A stretch of DNA of 64,000 nt, taken from NCBI GenBank assembly GCA_035315185.1, contig DATFYE010000104.1, positions 46,040-110,039 on the forward strand. The letters run 5' to 3'. Below the pieces are notes generated by a model that was not told the origin of the DNA, made no database searches, and saw only the letters and a list, made by a program, of their open reading frames with translations. The DNA comes from JADGQN01 sp035315185 (GTDB lineage: Bacteria; Desulfobacterota; Syntrophorhabdia; Syntrophorhabdales; WCHB1-27). Position numbers and translations under genes: made by a program. Position 1 is the first letter of the stretch. Each line of letters opens with the position of its first letter. This document shows, one piece after another, positions 8,836 through 17,252 of this stretch.

Positions 8836-11097
8836 CTAAATTATTATACCTCGCTTCCCTTGCAGGAGCAAAAAAGTCAAACTGCATGTCTTAAGGAAAG
8901 CAACGAGGAGAAGCGTGCTGAAAAGCCCGAGAAGCGGGAAGAGCAGAAAACCCGTAAGAAGACCGCCAACACAGCCTCCCGTGAGGTCTGCGGCATAGAG
9001 TATACCCACTCTCCTTTCGAGAGAGGCGGATTGATAGAGGCCTGTGGCCAGAGGGAACTCCATGCCGATGAAAATTCCCGAAGCGAATAAGAGCAGAAGA
9101 AAAAGGAAGTGCAGTGTGAGCGGTCGTGAAAGGACAAGTGAGTCGAGAAGAGAAAAAACGGCTGTCAACACCAGGGTAAAAAGTATAAGGCTGACCTCGG
9201 TGGATAGAAACAGAGAATACGCCGATCGCCACTCCCTTAGACGCCCCGCTACGAATATGCTGCCTGCCGCTATGCCGGCCATGAAGGCAGTGATGAGCAG
9301 GGCTATCTCGTAAAACACGTAGCCATATACCACTTGGAAGCCAAAGATGAGCGTCAACTCAATGGCCATGCCGGCTAACCCTGTCGTGGCTATGGCGAAC
9401 GGTAGCGAAACCCTCCCCCATCGTTTTCCAAGCAGCAGAATCACAAAGAAGAGAAGGAAGACGAAAGACACAGCCTTCGGGAACGTGACCTTTTGTGCCC
9501 AGACAAACAGGGGCTTAAGTGATGGTGCGAGCATCAGGTTCTCGTAAGCTATCTCGTAGAAGACTCCCGAGGGGCGAAAATCAAGGTTACTCAGGGCTGC
9601 CACGTTATCCAGTGTACTGAAAAACCAGTCCCGTTTTCTCTGTTGGAAACGGTCCACAAGATGCGCATAGGTAATGAGATTCGTGGTGACGTGAGCCGCT
9701 TTCAGCCTTTCATGGATCATCTCCGGTGTGACTTTAGATAGTTCCGCAGATGATGAGGCCAGAAAGATGTTGGTGTCGCCCGGCACCACGTGCTGGTAAG
9801 GAAACACCGCTCTCAGCGAACGGAGCACCGACTCATTGATGGCCTTCAATTCGGGGCTGTAGTAGGCGAGGGATCCGGGCAACGTCAGTACGAAAATACC
9901 TCCGTTCATGAGGATACGCCGCACAAGCGCAAAAGACTCTTGCGTGAAGAAACGGTTTTGCTGCAGGTTCGAAGGCGAGGCCACGCTGAGCAGCACAGCA
10001 TCGTACCGGGAATCTGTCGCACGTATGAATTGTCTTCCATCCAGGTAGTGCGGGTGCACCCTGGAATCGGTCAATTCACTTTGAGTCAGTGGAGTCTGGA
10101 AGCGCCTGATTGCCTCTAGCATTGCCGGGTCTAATTCCACGTAATCTATCTGTTTGACCGACGGGTACTTGAGGGCTTCATGGATGGCTCCGCCGGCTCC
10201 CCCTCCAAGGAAGAGAATTTTCTCGGGATAAGGGAGTACAGCCAAAGAAAAATGCACAAACTCTTCGACCGATACAATGTCGGGAACAGGGGTCGTGACC
10301 GCAGGCAGTCCGTTGGTAAAAAAGGTGTACTGATCCTCGGTTTTAATGACCGCTATGTTCTGGTAGAAAGAATTCTCGTAGTAGACGAGGTTGCGCCCGG
10401 CGAAGACTTTCTCGACTGAGACGGTGTGCAGAGCATCTGCACCTCTTATGAGGGCAAGGGCTGGCAAGATCACGAAAAGCGCGACTGTCAATACGTAAGT
10501 AGGAGTCGCTTTGCCTGCGTGAGAGCGCGCGAGCAGCAGGATGCAACAGATGCCGTTTAGAAGGCAGAGCCCGAACCCTATCTGAAAGGCGTGAAGGTGC
10601 GGTATGCACAGATAGCTGACAACAATGCCACCTGCAATGGTGCCGAGGGTTTCATAAAAATAGACTTTGCCGGCGGGCGAGTGGGCTTTGGGCTCTTTGC
10701 GGGCGTATAATGCACATGCCAGCGAAAAGAGAAAGCCGTGCAGAAAGCCCGTGGGCAAGAGGAGACTGAAAGAAGCATAGAGGACGGTAGTGATGCCAAC
10801 TGCAATCTCTGCGGGTATGCCGACGAGAGGCTTAAAGACGCGGGTAGCGTATATAGTCACAGGAAACGCCGCTGAGAAAAGGAGCGTGGCCCATGTGTAT
10901 AGTTTCGCGTCGACAATTCTTCTTTCGGCCCACACACCTGCAATGAAAGCTCCCAGGGCTTCTGAGACTACCCACGCACTGATAACGAGGCAGAGGGAGA
11001 GTTCATTACCCGAGAAAAGAATGAGCATCTCGCGCAGAAGCAATGTCTGGGCAACGATGCCGCCCAATCCGAGCACGAGCAGCACGACGACGAGCAT
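8836..11097 (-). CDS. Polytopic membrane protein with central spermidine-synthase-like domain
   Basis: 753 residues. About seven N-terminal and six C-terminal membrane segments flank a soluble domain (about residues 230-470) like polyamine aminopropyltransferases: ILFLGGGAGGAIHEAL for the nucleotide-binding loop, YVELDPAML for the acidic strand, then DGRQFIRATDSRYDAVLL. Such MFS-fused spermidine synthase homologues are common in Deltaproteobacteria, but most are not proven to make polyamines. First gene of the operon with the radical SAM and Memo-AMMECR1 genes. No ribosome site precedes ATG 11097; a TAATAT box at 11104-11109 would put the transcript start almost on the ATG, so it may be leaderless. 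Confidence 0.8.
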   Translation of the reverse strand: MLVVVLLVLGLGGIVAQTLLLREMLILFSGNELSLCLVISAWVVSEALGAFIAGVWAERRIVDAKLYTWATLLFSAAFPVTIYATRVFKPLVGIPAEIAVGITTVLYASFSLLLPTGFLHGFLFSLACALYARKEPKAHSPAGKVYFYETLGTIAGGIVVSYLCIPHLHAFQIGFGLCLLNGICCILLLARSHAGKATPTYVLTVALFVILPALALIRGADALHTVSVEKVFAGRNLVYYENSFYQNIAVIKTEDQYTFFTNGLPAVTTPVPDIVSVEEFVHFSLAVLPYPEKILFLGGGAGGAIHEALKYPSVKQIDYVELDPAMLEAIRRFQTPLTQSELTDSRVHPHYLDGRQFIRATDSRYDAVLLSVASPSNLQQNRFFTQESFALVRRILMNGGIFVLTLPGSLAYYSPELKAINESVLRSLRAVFPYQHVVPGDTNIFLASSSAELSKVTPEMIHERLKAAHVTTNLITYAHLVDRFQQRKRDWFFSTLDNVAALSNLDFRPSGVFYEIAYENLMLAPSLKPLFVWAQKVTFPKAVSFVFLLFFVILLLGKRWGRVSLPFAIATTGLAGMAIELTLIFGFQVVYGYVFYEIALLITAFMAGIAAGSIFVAGRLREWRSAYSLFLSTEVSLILFTLVLTAVFSLLDSLVLSRPLTLHFLFLLLLFASGIFIGMEFPLATGLYQSASLERRVGILYAADLTGGCVGGLLTGFLLFPLLGLFSTLLLVAFLKTCSLTFLLLQGKRGIII

Positions 11098-11277
11098 GCG
11101 ATAATATTAGCACGAACGCGTACCTTGTCCCAAGGAGGCAGTGAGGCACGTGTGTATGGTGATTGCGCTTCGGAGCGTTTGTCATGAGGGGCGAGGAGGC
11201 TTGTTCTTGACATCACCAACGTGGTAATATGCATGGACCGCGCTACACGAAAGAGCTTGCATCAAGGAGACGTCACC

Positions 11278-13437
11278 ATGCATCCTGAGTACGAATACCG
11301 CTATGATGGGCACCAAGGCAAAGTGCCGGGTGCACAGACTGGCATCGAAATTCGGAAAACCATCTGTTCGATCTGCAACCCTCTTTCACACTGCGGAGTC
11401 GATGCGTACGTGAAGGATGGAGTGGTGGTTAAAGTTGAAGGGAGCAAGGAGAACCCCCACAGCGGTGGCACGCTGTGCTCCAAAGGCAATGCCAACAGGC
11501 AGTATATCTACCACAAGGACCGGATACGCACGCCACTGGTCAGAAAAGGTGATAGAGAATCCGGCCACTTCATACCTATATCATGGAACGATGCGCTTGA
11601 CCTCATCGCGAAGCGCTTTCTCAAGATCAAGGAAGAATCTGGCCCTGAATCAGTTGTCTTTTACGCGGGCTTCCCTAAATGGATGAGACCCTTTCTGAAG
11701 CGTCTTGCCCACAGCTTCGGCTCGCCTAACTATTGCACGGAGTCGAGCACCTGCTTCAGGGCCAGCTTCATGGGGGCTGCCCTGAATTACGGAGCCATGG
11801 GCCCGGGCGATGTTGCGCGGTCCAAATGTCTTCTTGTCTGGAGTTCGAACCCGTTCTATTCGAATACGAACCTTGCAAGGGGCATCCTCGATGCCCGCGA
11901 GAGAGGGCTCAAAATCATCGACGTGGGGCCCCTAATCACACCTCTCACGGCCCACGCAGACATACATCTGCGCATCCGACCAGGCACCTCAGGCGCGCTC
12001 GCGTTGAGTATAGCCAATGTGATCATCGAGGAAGGCCTGTATGATCACGACTTCGTCCAGAACTATACGCTCGGCTTTGAGGAGTACCGCGAGTATGTGG
12101 CTCAGTTTACGCCCGGCGTGGCAGAGGAGATCACTGGGGTTCCCGCGGCCAAGATCATTGAGGCCGCGCGCCTCTACGCGACAACAAAGCCTGCCTGCAT
12201 GATGACGAGCGCGAGTCCCACGACCCACCATACCAACGGCCTTCAGAACCACCGCGCCATTGTTGCGCTCGTCGGGCTCACCGGCAACTACGACGTGGCT
12301 GGGGGAAACCTGGTTGTGCCTCCGGCCTATCTTTACCAGCAAAGTCCGGGACTCGTGACTAGGGAGCCCGAGTTTGAGCAATCCCGGAAGTGGGAGCAGA
12401 TGGCGCCCCGTATCGGACAGGCTCAACATCCGGCGTGGTGCAGGCTGGTGCCTGAAGCCCAGGCCATGCAGCTCCCCTTTGATATCCAGAGCGGCAAGCC
12501 TTACCCGATCCGTGCCATGCTCGGCTTCGGCCTCAACTATCGGATGTGGCCAGGGCAGGATTTCATGGAGGCTAGCCTTAAGAAGCTCGACTTCCTCGTG
12601 GATGTCGATATTTTCATGACAGATACGGCAAAGCTCGCCGATGTCGTGCTTCCGGCGTGTACGTCTTTTGAGAGGAGCGAGCTGAAGTTCTATCCCCAGC
12701 AGTACGTCATATGGACGAAGCCGGTGATCAGGCCTCTGTGGGAATCGCGCTCTGACGCGGAGATTATCTTCGACCTGGCGCGTCGACTGGTGCCGGACGA
12801 TGGACTCATGCAGAAGGGCTATGAAGCCTGCATCGACTGGATGCTTGAGCCCACGAAACTGACCCTCGAGGAGTTAAAGAAGCATCCGGCCGGATATACG
12901 GTCACGGGCGCGAAGGCGCCTCCCTTTCAGAAGTACAAGAAGAATGGTTTCGCCACGCCTTCAAAAAAGATGGAGTTCACATCCACAATCCTGGCAGAAA
13001 CAGGATACGATCCCCTTCCCATTTACAAAGAGCCGAAGCTGAGCCCGCGATCGGCCCCTGAAGTGGCAAAAGAGTTCCCTCTGATTCTCACCACAGGCTC
13101 ACGGCTTCCGATGTTTATTCACTCGAGAACCTTCCGCCTCGATTGGACGCGGAGCCTTCGACCGGATCCGCTGTTAGACATGAACCCCAAAGATGCGCAC
13201 GAGAGAGGTATCGCCCAAGAAGACTGGGTCAGGCTCTCGACACCGCGAAACTCCATAAAGGTGAAGGCGAATCTCACGGAGATCGTCCCTCCGGGCGTGG
13301 TCAGCATGTACCATGATTATCCTGAGGCGAGCGTCAACCTGCTCGTGGAGCCGGATTACCGTGATCCCATCTCCGGGTTCCCGGGATTTAAGTCGCTTCT
13401 GTGTGAAGTGAAAAAACTTATGGAAGGAAACGTATGA
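11278..13437 (+). CDS. Molybdopterin oxidoreductase catalytic subunit (DMSO reductase superfamily)
   Basis: 719 residues. The N-terminal Fe-S site is CSICNPLSHC with a fourth Cys in LCSKG (residues about 30-70). Domains binding bis-MGD follow, and the C-terminal dinucleotide-binding domain starts near 600. The likely Mo/W ligand is the Cys in ESSTCFRASF. There is no Tat signal, so the enzyme should be cytoplasmic. AAGGAG before ATG 11278 decides the start over in-frame codons upstream. The stop overlaps the next start by four bases (ATGA), coupling it to the Fe-S subunit. Substrate unknown; related to the acetylene hydratase / phenylacetyl-CoA oxidoreductase branch by general look only. Confidence 0.88.
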   Translation: MHPEYEYRYDGHQGKVPGAQTGIEIRKTICSICNPLSHCGVDAYVKDGVVVKVEGSKENPHSGGTLCSKGNANRQYIYHKDRIRTPLVRKGDRESGHFIPISWNDALDLIAKRFLKIKEESGPESVVFYAGFPKWMRPFLKRLAHSFGSPNYCTESSTCFRASFMGAALNYGAMGPGDVARSKCLLVWSSNPFYSNTNLARGILDARERGLKIIDVGPLITPLTAHADIHLRIRPGTSGALALSIANVIIEEGLYDHDFVQNYTLGFEEYREYVAQFTPGVAEEITGVPAAKIIEAARLYATTKPACMMTSASPTTHHTNGLQNHRAIVALVGLTGNYDVAGGNLVVPPAYLYQQSPGLVTREPEFEQSRKWEQMAPRIGQAQHPAWCRLVPEAQAMQLPFDIQSGKPYPIRAMLGFGLNYRMWPGQDFMEASLKKLDFLVDVDIFMTDTAKLADVVLPACTSFERSELKFYPQQYVIWTKPVIRPLWESRSDAEIIFDLARRLVPDDGLMQKGYEACIDWMLEPTKLTLEELKKHPAGYTVTGAKAPPFQKYKKNGFATPSKKMEFTSTILAETGYDPLPIYKEPKLSPRSAPEVAKEFPLILTTGSRLPMFIHSRTFRLDWTRSLRPDPLLDMNPKDAHERGIAQEDWVRLSTPRNSIKVKANLTEIVPPGVVSMYHDYPEASVNLLVEPDYRDPISGFPGFKSLLCEVKKLMEGNV

Positions 13438-13982
13438 ACACACCACAGCTCGGATTTTCATTCGATCTCTCCCGCTGCAGCGGCTGTATGGCCTGCATGT
13501 CCGCCTGCTTTGATCAGAACGATATGCCAGGCAACGGCTCTACTTTCAGGCATGTAAGCAGGATAGAGACCGGGACCTATCCTTCTGTCAGTATCAGATA
13601 TGTGTCCCTGGCCTGCATGCACTGCGGGGATGCGCCCTGCGTTGCGGTCTGTCCGAACCGGGCGCTTTCGAAAAGACCGGACAACGGCATCGTAGAAGTA
13701 AACAAGGACCTCTGCATAGGATGCCATGCCTGTGCTACTGCCTGTCCATTCGGTGCGCCCCAGTTTCCTGAAGGGAGCTTCATGCGGAAGTGCGATTTCT
13801 GCGTGGCCAGGGTTACGCAGGGTCTCGAGCCTGCGTGTGCGCGTACCTGCCCGACCAAAGCATTAGGGTTCGGGCCGATCGAAAAGCTGACCGAGGATAA
13901 GGCTAAAGCGGCCTCCGTCAAGATTGTATCGTCGTTTAATCCCAACCTCGCTGCACTTGGTGTAGGACTCACCAAGCCATAG
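13434..13982 (+). CDS. Four-cluster [4Fe-4S] electron-transfer subunit (DmsB/NrfC-like)
   Basis: 182 residues with sixteen cluster cysteines in the order of NrfC/DmsB/PsrB proteins: CSGCMACMSAC, CMHCGDAPCVAVCP, CIGCHACATACP, CDFC with CARTCP. No signal peptide or membrane segment, and no membrane-anchor (DmsC/NrfD) gene follows, so the pair is probably a soluble enzyme passing electrons to or from a cytoplasmic carrier. Translation is coupled to the catalytic subunit by the ATGA overlap. Confidence 0.92.
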   Translation: MNTPQLGFSFDLSRCSGCMACMSACFDQNDMPGNGSTFRHVSRIETGTYPSVSIRYVSLACMHCGDAPCVAVCPNRALSKRPDNGIVEVNKDLCIGCHACATACPFGAPQFPEGSFMRKCDFCVARVTQGLEPACARTCPTKALGFGPIEKLTEDKAKAASVKIVSSFNPNLAALGVGLTKP

Positions 13983-14065
13983 GAGTCGTGTACAATCTGA
14001 AATAGGTACGCCTTCTTGTCTTAAAACAGACAACTGATCGTGAATTTTTCTTGGAAGGCGCAAAA

Positions 14066-14512
14066 ATGAAAATCGGCTTCAATCTTAATCCCATAGGGTA
14101 TGTGAAGAACGACGTGCACGATGTGAGATTCAGGGGCTGGAAGAACCTTGTTTCACGCGTCGTGGTTGACGACACGTACGTTGAAGCGCTGGATGGCCTC
14201 GAAGAATTTTCTCATCTGTTCGTAATCTCTCGGCTGCACCTGCCGGGAAAGCTCCTTCTAAAGCGACATCCGAGGGACCGAAAGGGTCTCCCTGTGGTAG
14301 GCATATTCGCAACGCGATCTCAAATGAGGCCGAATCGGCTCGGTCTCCACCTGGTGCAGTTGCTGGAGAAACGGGAGAAAGAGCTCCTGGTACAAGGCCT
14401 CGATGCTGTGGACGGTACTCCTCTCATTGATATCAAACCGTATATTCCGGAGCAGGATGCGGTTACGAGTGCGAGGGTTCCAGGCTGGGTTCACAAGCTT
14501 CACGAAAGATGA
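14066..14512 (+). CDS. TrmO/TsaA-family (UPF0066) SAM-binding protein
   Basis: The YaeB/TrmO family methylates N6-threonylcarbamoyladenosine-37 in some tRNAs. Here 148 residues show the family order: PIGYV at the start, DGLEEFSHLFVISRLH, then IFATRSQMRPNRLGLHLVQLL and the closing DIKPYI. The signature normally reads SPFRPNPIG; SQMRPNRLG is a divergent form, as in short proteins often linked to cofactor clusters, so a role other than tRNA methylation is possible. GGAAGG precedes ATG 14066. It lies 84 bases after the Fe-S subunit and may be cotranscribed. Confidence 0.75.
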   Translation: MKIGFNLNPIGYVKNDVHDVRFRGWKNLVSRVVVDDTYVEALDGLEEFSHLFVISRLHLPGKLLLKRHPRDRKGLPVVGIFATRSQMRPNRLGLHLVQLLEKREKELLVQGLDAVDGTPLIDIKPYIPEQDAVTSARVPGWVHKLHER

Positions 14513-14556
14513 GGTTTCTTTGCATCATCGCGTCCTCTTCTATAATGGAGGCAGTC

Positions 14557-15096
14557 ATGTTTTACAGTTTTGACGGAAGAACGCCGTCTATCGGCAACGA
14601 CACTTACGTGAGTGAAACGGCCCAGGTGATCGGGGACGTCAGAATAGGTAACAACTGTTACGTCGGCCACGGGGCGATCCTCCGGGGCGACTATGGCACT
14701 ATCGACATTGGCAATGAATCTGTGATAGAGGAAGGCGTCGTGATTCATGCGCCGCCCGACGAGCAATGCACGATAGGCAACAGGGTGGTTGTGGGTCACG
14801 GAGCGATTGTCCATGCACAGTCAATCGGTGATTCGGCCATGATTGGGATGGGTGCGATCTTGAGCATCAGGTCCGCAATAGGCAGGCAGTCGATTGTGGC
14901 GGAAGGTGCTGTAGTAAAACAGGGGCAGAAGGTGCCCGCTTCCGTGGTCATGGCGGGCAATCCCTCGCGAAAGGTGCGGGAGATTACGAAGGATGACACG
15001 GATCGCCAGGATTATAGCATCGATCTCTACGCCAATCTGGCGAGGAAGTACTTGAAGGTCGGTATGAAAAAAGTGAGCGTGCCTGCTAAAAAGTGA
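14557..15096 (+). CDS. Gamma-class carbonic anhydrase-like hexapeptide-repeat protein
   Basis: 179 residues of left-handed beta-helix hexapeptide repeats. Three zinc-ligand histidines are in place (VVIHAPP, VGHGAIVHA with its two His). The active-site stretch is LRGDYGTIDIGNESVIEEGV. The Arg and Asp of RGD are kept, but the Asn and Gln of the usual NIQDG-type motif are Val and Glu. Activity as a carbonic anhydrase is therefore uncertain; relatives include PaaY-like thioesterases. GGAGG five bases before ATG 14557 sets the start. Last gene of the plus-strand group. Confidence 0.8.
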   Translation: MFYSFDGRTPSIGNDTYVSETAQVIGDVRIGNNCYVGHGAILRGDYGTIDIGNESVIEEGVVIHAPPDEQCTIGNRVVVGHGAIVHAQSIGDSAMIGMGAILSIRSAIGRQSIVAEGAVVKQGQKVPASVVMAGNPSRKVREITKDDTDRQDYSIDLYANLARKYLKVGMKKVSVPAKK

Positions 15097-15199
15097 TGTT
15101 AGGTATATTTCCGCGGGCGACGCGAGCGGCCGAGGACCACGCACTTGTGCATGGGTGAAGGCGTCTTCTGTCCGCGGGACGCGTGGTACTTGGAGGAAC

Positions 15200-15250
15200 A
15201 CCCGTGGAAAGTCGCCACGGGTACCCGGCTTGCCCGTGGAAATCTATCGC
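15200..15250. repeat. Family C' hairpin repeat, copy at the end of chrA
   Basis: ACCCGTGG and CCACGGGT form a stem around seven bases, followed by TACCCGGCTTGCCCGTGG and AATCTATCGC. The same block recurs at 27786 and 50066. On the minus strand the GATAG of this block contains the TAG stop codon of chrA. It also lies between two convergent genes, so it could end transcription from both sides. Confidence 0.8.
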
Positions 15251-16443
15251 AAAAGGAGAAGGGAGATCGCCGCTCCTATCAGTACAACATAAAGCATGTC
15301 GATTTTTCGGAGGAGAGCGGCGAACGCTGCCACAAGCATGGCAATCCGTATAACGTCCCAGGGGACCGCGAAGGCGAACTTGAAGGTGACGTAGAGAAGA
15401 AGGCCGACAAAGGAGGCCAGGGCCCCCGCCGTTGCACTCGCAAAGAAGCGCGATTGCTTCAACCGATCAAAGAAGAGCGAGCCAATTACAAGCAGGGTAA
15501 AAGATGGCGCGAATATCGCCAGGGTCCCGGCTACAGCACCGATAAGGCCATGCAGCAGATAACCCACAAAGGTGGCAGTGATGACGATTGGGCCCGGTGT
15601 CACCTGACCCAGGGCTATCCCGTCCATGAACGTTTTTGAATCCAGCCAGCCGCGAACATCCACAATCTCATGCATCATAAGCGGCACCGAGGAAAAACCG
15701 CCGCCGAAGGCGAAGAGGTCTATTTTAAGCATGAGCAGCACCAAGGTAAAAATCTTTCTCTGGAAGACGTAGACAAAAAAGATACCCGCAAGAATTATCA
15801 GGAGGAGGATGAGCAGGTGCGATAAGATTACTGGCGGCCGGCCCTTCGTTTCTCCGGACCCGGCGAGCACCCCTTTCGTTTGCGCGAAAGCAATGCCGGC
15901 GACTGCGGCCCCGACAATCACGTAGAAGGGACTAACGCCCAACCCAAAGGCGCAGGCAGAAGCCGCAGCCAAAAAGACGTCAGTATAGGTTTTGAGTGCT
16001 CCCCGGCCAAAGGCGTAGGTCGCATTTGCCACGATCGCAACGACTATTACCTGGAGGCCGCTGAACAGGGCGACTGTCCACGAGAGGCCGTGCGCAGCCA
16101 CGTACAGCGATGAGAGAATCACCATCAGCACAAAGGCAGGCAGGCCGAAACCGACATACGAAGCCAGGGCGCCCGGTATCCCGTTTGTCCTGAGGCCTAC
16201 GTAGGCTGCAGTCTGCATGGCTGTCGCCCCGGGAATCGACTGGCAGAGGGCCACACCCTGCTTGAAGGTTTCCTGGTCTAGCCATTTCTTGCGCTTAACC
16301 GAAAGCTCACCGATATAGGCGACCATTACAGGGCCGCCGAAGGCGGTCAGCCCCAATCTTAGGAAGGATAAGAAAAGGTCCTTTAGCCTTGGCCTATCGG
16401 GCTGCCCTCCGACGGCTGCCGGTATGGTCTCTTCGTTGCCCAC
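15244..16443 (-). CDS. chrA: Chromate transporter family protein (CHR)
   Basis: 399 residues with two homologous halves of about six helices. Each half carries the CHR signature: FLRLGLTAFGGPVMVAYI then WLDQETF (first), and DLFAFGGGFSSVPLM then WLDSKTF (second), each followed by a Pro-Gly motif (QSIPGATAMQTA; GQVTPGPIVITA). CHR proteins export chromate; many homologues transport other anions. The last codons run into a C' repeat that provides the TAG stop, so the C-terminus (ISLLLLR) may be trimmed or replaced. Confidence 0.9.
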   Translation of the reverse strand: MGNEETIPAAVGGQPDRPRLKDLFLSFLRLGLTAFGGPVMVAYIGELSVKRKKWLDQETFKQGVALCQSIPGATAMQTAAYVGLRTNGIPGALASYVGFGLPAFVLMVILSSLYVAAHGLSWTVALFSGLQVIVVAIVANATYAFGRGALKTYTDVFLAAASACAFGLGVSPFYVIVGAAVAGIAFAQTKGVLAGSGETKGRPPVILSHLLILLLIILAGIFFVYVFQRKIFTLVLLMLKIDLFAFGGGFSSVPLMMHEIVDVRGWLDSKTFMDGIALGQVTPGPIVITATFVGYLLHGLIGAVAGTLAIFAPSFTLLVIGSLFFDRLKQSRFFASATAGALASFVGLLLYVTFKFAFAVPWDVIRIAMLVAAFAALLRKIDMLYVVLIGAAISLLLLR

Positions 16444-16473
16444 GTGGCTCTTCTCTCCGTGTATTTTGTGTTG

Positions 16474-16704
16474 CTACTCTGAGCAGCAGCTCCCCGGAGA
16501 TCCGCAAGAGCCGGGCGCACCGCAGTACCCGCCTGAAGCGCGCTTCACAGGGCCATGGCCAGAGGCTGGCGCGTTGTGTGCGGACATCAACTTTACAAGG
16601 TTCTGGCTGCCACACTTGCCGCAGCTCGGTGGCTCCTCTTTCCCCAATACAAGAAATTCACTCACTTCGTTACAGGCGTTACATCGATATTCAAATATAG
16701 GCAT
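16474..16704 (-). CDS. FmdB-family zinc-ribbon protein
   Basis: 76 residues: MPIFEYRCNACNEVSEFLV followed by CGKCG, the zinc ribbon of the FmdB regulatory-protein family, then a Gly/Ser/Cys-rich tail (YCGAPGSCGSPGSCCSE) with five further cysteines. It is often found as a small regulator or metal-binding protein. An AGGAGG-type box precedes the ATG. The next gene upstream on this strand is the NifX-like gene, 160 bases away across a repeat. Confidence 0.85.
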   Translation of the reverse strand: MPIFEYRCNACNEVSEFLVLGKEEPPSCGKCGSQNLVKLMSAHNAPASGHGPVKRASGGYCGAPGSCGSPGSCCSE

Positions 16705-16719
16705 CGTGCCTCCTTTTAA

Positions 16720-16851
16720 AAAATGTTCCGAGTTATGGGTTCCGAGTTTCGAGTCATATGAATAGAAAACAAATCACCGAGGGAGAGATTTAGCAAAGAA
16801 TCAACGGACCCGCAACCCATAACCCGTATCCCGCAACACGGAACTCGTAAC
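16720..16851. repeat. Degenerate inverted repeat pair (family D)
   Basis: Short words around CCGAGTTATGGGTTCCGAG (left) and AACCCATAACCCG ... CGGAACTCGTAAC (right) face each other across about 60 bases. The 13-mer CGGAACTCGTAAC recurs exactly at 43856. A stem-loop or recombination remnant; function unknown. Confidence 0.5.
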
Positions 16852-16865
16852 ATGTATTTCCTGCG

Positions 16866-17252
16866 CTAGTGTCCACAGCCGCCCTGACCGTGAGCATGTC
16901 CTGCGCACGCGTTCTGCACGGAGAGTTCTGGTAACTTATTCTCTTTGAGCAGGTCAAGGTTCTGCTGCACGGTCTCCGCCGCAGCGCGGTACACCCTGAC
17001 CCCTTCCGCGTTGAGCCTGTTGATGGCTCCGGCGCCGATTCCTCCGACTACCACTGCATCCGGCTTGAGTCCGCCAATGGCCTGAATGGGATTGCATGCC
17101 GCATGCGCGTGATTCAGGTCGCGATTGTTGACGGTCACGGCTGCATCAGCAGCCTCCGTATCTACAACGATAAATGCAGGAGCAGAACCGAAATGACCGT
17201 AAACCAGACTTTCAACGCCGTCATCCCTTTGGACCGCAAAACATACTTTCAT
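16866..17252 (-). CDS. NifX/NifB-like dinitrogenase iron-molybdenum cofactor family protein
   Basis: 128 residues of the NifX / C-terminal NifB fold: MKVCFAVQRDDGVES, GHFGSAPAFIVVDTE, HAHAACNPIQ, DAVVVGGIGAGAINRLNA. The C-terminal tail is His/Cys/Gly-rich (CAGHAHGQGGCGH) and probably binds metal. These small proteins are common in anaerobes without being tied to nitrogenase; no nif genes are visible here. Its start overlaps the stop of the DUF134 gene by four bases, so the two are coupled. Confidence 0.88.
   Translation of the reverse strand: MKVCFAVQRDDGVESLVYGHFGSAPAFIVVDTEAADAAVTVNNRDLNHAHAACNPIQAIGGLKPDAVVVGGIGAGAINRLNAEGVRVYRAAAETVQQNLDLLKENKLPELSVQNACAGHAHGQGGCGH

Noticed and set aside
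11201..11230. Sigma-70 promoter before the molybdopterin oxidoreductase (TTGACA near 11206)
   Set aside because: No acceptable -10 box at 16-18 bases; not listed as a feature.
15145..15639. Plus-strand frame over the chrA 3' end
   Set aside because: Translation is basic and low in complexity and mirrors chrA codons; it begins in a repeat.
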